Source: Baylisascaris procyonis
Taxonomy: Eukaryota; Nematoda; Chromadorea; Rhabditida; Ascarididae
Direction: 5' to 3'
Assembly (NCBI GenBank): GCA_037389465.1
Contig: JAZARR010000238.1
Span: forward strand, 31,784 to 95,783
DNA: 64,000 nt
Shown here one piece after another: positions 63,024 to 64,000 of this stretch. The notes under the pieces were generated by a model that had not been told where the DNA came from, made no database searches, and worked only from the letters and a program-made list of their open reading frames with translations. Every line of letters starts with the position of its first letter. The first letter of the stretch is position 1. The position numbers were made by a program, and so were the translations under genes.

Positions 63024-63983
63024 GCGAGTAGTTCACAAAACATGATGATATTGCTGTGGTCTCAGCGGTTGTTTGTGTGAACTAGACGCTTGAAGTGGCG
63101 AGTAGTTCACAAAACATGATGATATTGCGGTGAATTGAACGGCTGTTAGTGTCAATAAGATGCCTATAGTGGCGAGTAGTTCACAAAGCATGATGATATT
63201 GCGGTGAATTCAACGGTTGTTTGTGTCAACTAGATGCCTAAAGTGGCGAGTAGTAGTCACAAAACATGATGATATTGCGGTGAATTCAACGGTTGTTTTG
63301 TGTCATCTAGATGCCTATAAGTGGCGAGTAGTTCGCAAAACATGATGATATTGTGGTGAATTCAACGGTTGTTTGTGCCAACTAGACGACTATAACAGGC
63401 GAGCAGTTCACAAAACATGATGATATTGCGGTGAACTCAGCGGATCTTTGTGTGAACTAGACGCCTAAAGTGTCGAGTAGTTCATAAAACATGATGATAT
63501 TGCGGTGAATTCAACTTGTTTGTGTCAACTAGATGCCTATATTTGGCGAGTAGTTCAAAAACATGATGATATTGCGGTGAACTGAGCGGTTCTTTTGTGT
63601 GAACTAGACGCCTCAAGTGGCGAGTAACATGTTATATTGCGGTGAATTCAACGGTTGTTTTGTGTCATCTGGATGTCTATAAGTGGCGAGTAGTTCACAA
63701 AACTTGATGATATTGCGGTGAACTCAACGGATGTTTGTGTCAACTAGGCGCCTAAAGTGGCGAGTAGTTCACAAAACATGATGATATTGCGGTGAATTCA
63801 ACTTTTGTTTTGTGTCAACTAGATGCCTATAAGTAGCGAGTTGTTCACAAAGCATGATGATATTGCGGTGATTTCAACTTTTGTTTTGTGTCAACTAGAT
63901 GCCTATATTTGGCGAGTAGTTCACAAAACTTGATATTGCGGTGAATTGAACGGCTGTTAGTGTCAATAAGATGCCTATAGGTC
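63024..63983 (+). repeat. Duplicated 13-monomer block E, copy 2
   Basis: It repeats the order of 57176-58148: ctgtggtctcagcgg, gtgccaactagacgac (63375), gttcataaaac and acatgttatattgcgg (63628). One monomer lost gttcacaaa (gagtaacatg at 63623) and another reads aacttgatattgcgg (near 63925), each a private deletion of this copy. Confidence 0.82.
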
Positions 63984-64000
63984 GCGAGTAGTTCACAAAA
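63984..64000 (+). repeat. Partial monomer at right edge
   Basis: The window ends 17 bases into a normal monomer start, so the array continues beyond the window. Confidence 0.95.

Larger units (their letters stand above)
1..64000 (+). repeat. Satellite DNA array, ~75-bp monomer, ~850 head-to-tail copies
   Basis: The entire window consists of tandem copies of a 75-bp unit (range about 63-77 bp) that I phase to start at gcgagtagttcac. Every copy is in the same orientation and I find no stretch longer than about 20 bp that cannot be aligned to the monomer. The most constant part is gatgatattgcggtga; the most variable is the segment after it (attcaacgg, attgaacgg, tttcaactttt, actcagcgg, attcgacg) and the tail (gatgcctataag, gacgcctaaag, gtgcctatg, gactataacag). 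The array continues past both ends of the window. The consensus has stops in all six frames, so it is non-coding. The likely setting is eukaryotic heterochromatin; species and chromosomal position cannot be told from the sequence. Confidence 0.98.

Noticed and set aside
1..64000. CRISPR array
   Set aside because: Repeats are contiguous without unique spacers, and the variable part of each unit is a limited set of related variants.
1..64000. CENP-B box in the monomer
   Set aside because: I looked for the TTCG....A..CGGG pattern. The consensus has no CGGG and no suitably spaced TTCG, and the rare gcgggg variants near 52352 and 52502 lack the left half.
1..64000. Telomeric or simple repeats, tRNA or rRNA genes
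   Set aside because: No TTAGGG-like or other short tandem repeat, no tRNA cloverleaf boxes and no rRNA-like sequence was seen; all sequence aligns to the 75-bp unit.

Overview
The whole window is one uninterrupted head-to-tail satellite DNA array. The unit is about 75 bp (usually 73-77 bp), there are roughly 850 copies, and every copy lies in the same orientation. I see no protein gene, RNA gene, transposon, telomeric repeat, CRISPR array or unique sequence. A consensus copy at 53069-53143 is about 40% G+C, has a GAATTC at its centre and the nearly invariant core gatgatattgcgg. It carries a stop codon in all six frames. A non-coding array of this size with nested higher-order structure suggests heterochromatin (centromeric, pericentromeric, subtelomeric or interstitial) of a eukaryotic chromosome. 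The sequence alone does not identify the species, and I recognise no named satellite family.

The monomers fall into recurring variant classes: ttttgttttg, ctcagcgg, tatttcataaag, ttagtgccaataa, attcgacgattg, gactataacag and catctggatgtc types. Their order repeats, which defines higher-order repeats (HORs). Layout, left to right: a 14-monomer unit (1-1049) and a partial second copy; a 26-monomer block A (2102-4055) that recurs at 10741-12693; three tandem copies of a ~2.1 kb HOR (4881-11040); then two tandem copies of a very long composite unit, 11415-17954 and 17955-27057. Each composite unit consists of a partial block A, a run of 16/17-monomer modules and a block B. The second is longer because it has four modules instead of two and one extra local duplication of about 242 bp.

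From 27.06 to 33.78 kb a 21-monomer HOR dominates. From 38.3 to 43.1 kb there is a 2.1-2.7 kb HOR. Between and after these the order is more mixed, with long-distance duplications (48661-50612 with 58451-60103; 57176-58148 with 63024-63983). A patch of unusually divergent monomers (about 50.9-51.7 kb) lies beside the most uniform, consensus-like monomers (52.7-57.2 kb, again 60.1-63.0 kb). The window therefore runs from strongly HOR-structured on the left to more monomeric on the right.

Nothing here works as a gene set. The interest lies in array architecture, in the record of unequal exchange it preserves, and in a recurrent dyad that could form a hairpin across monomer junctions. All homology statements are by-eye comparisons of variant order and marker mutations; I computed no identity values.
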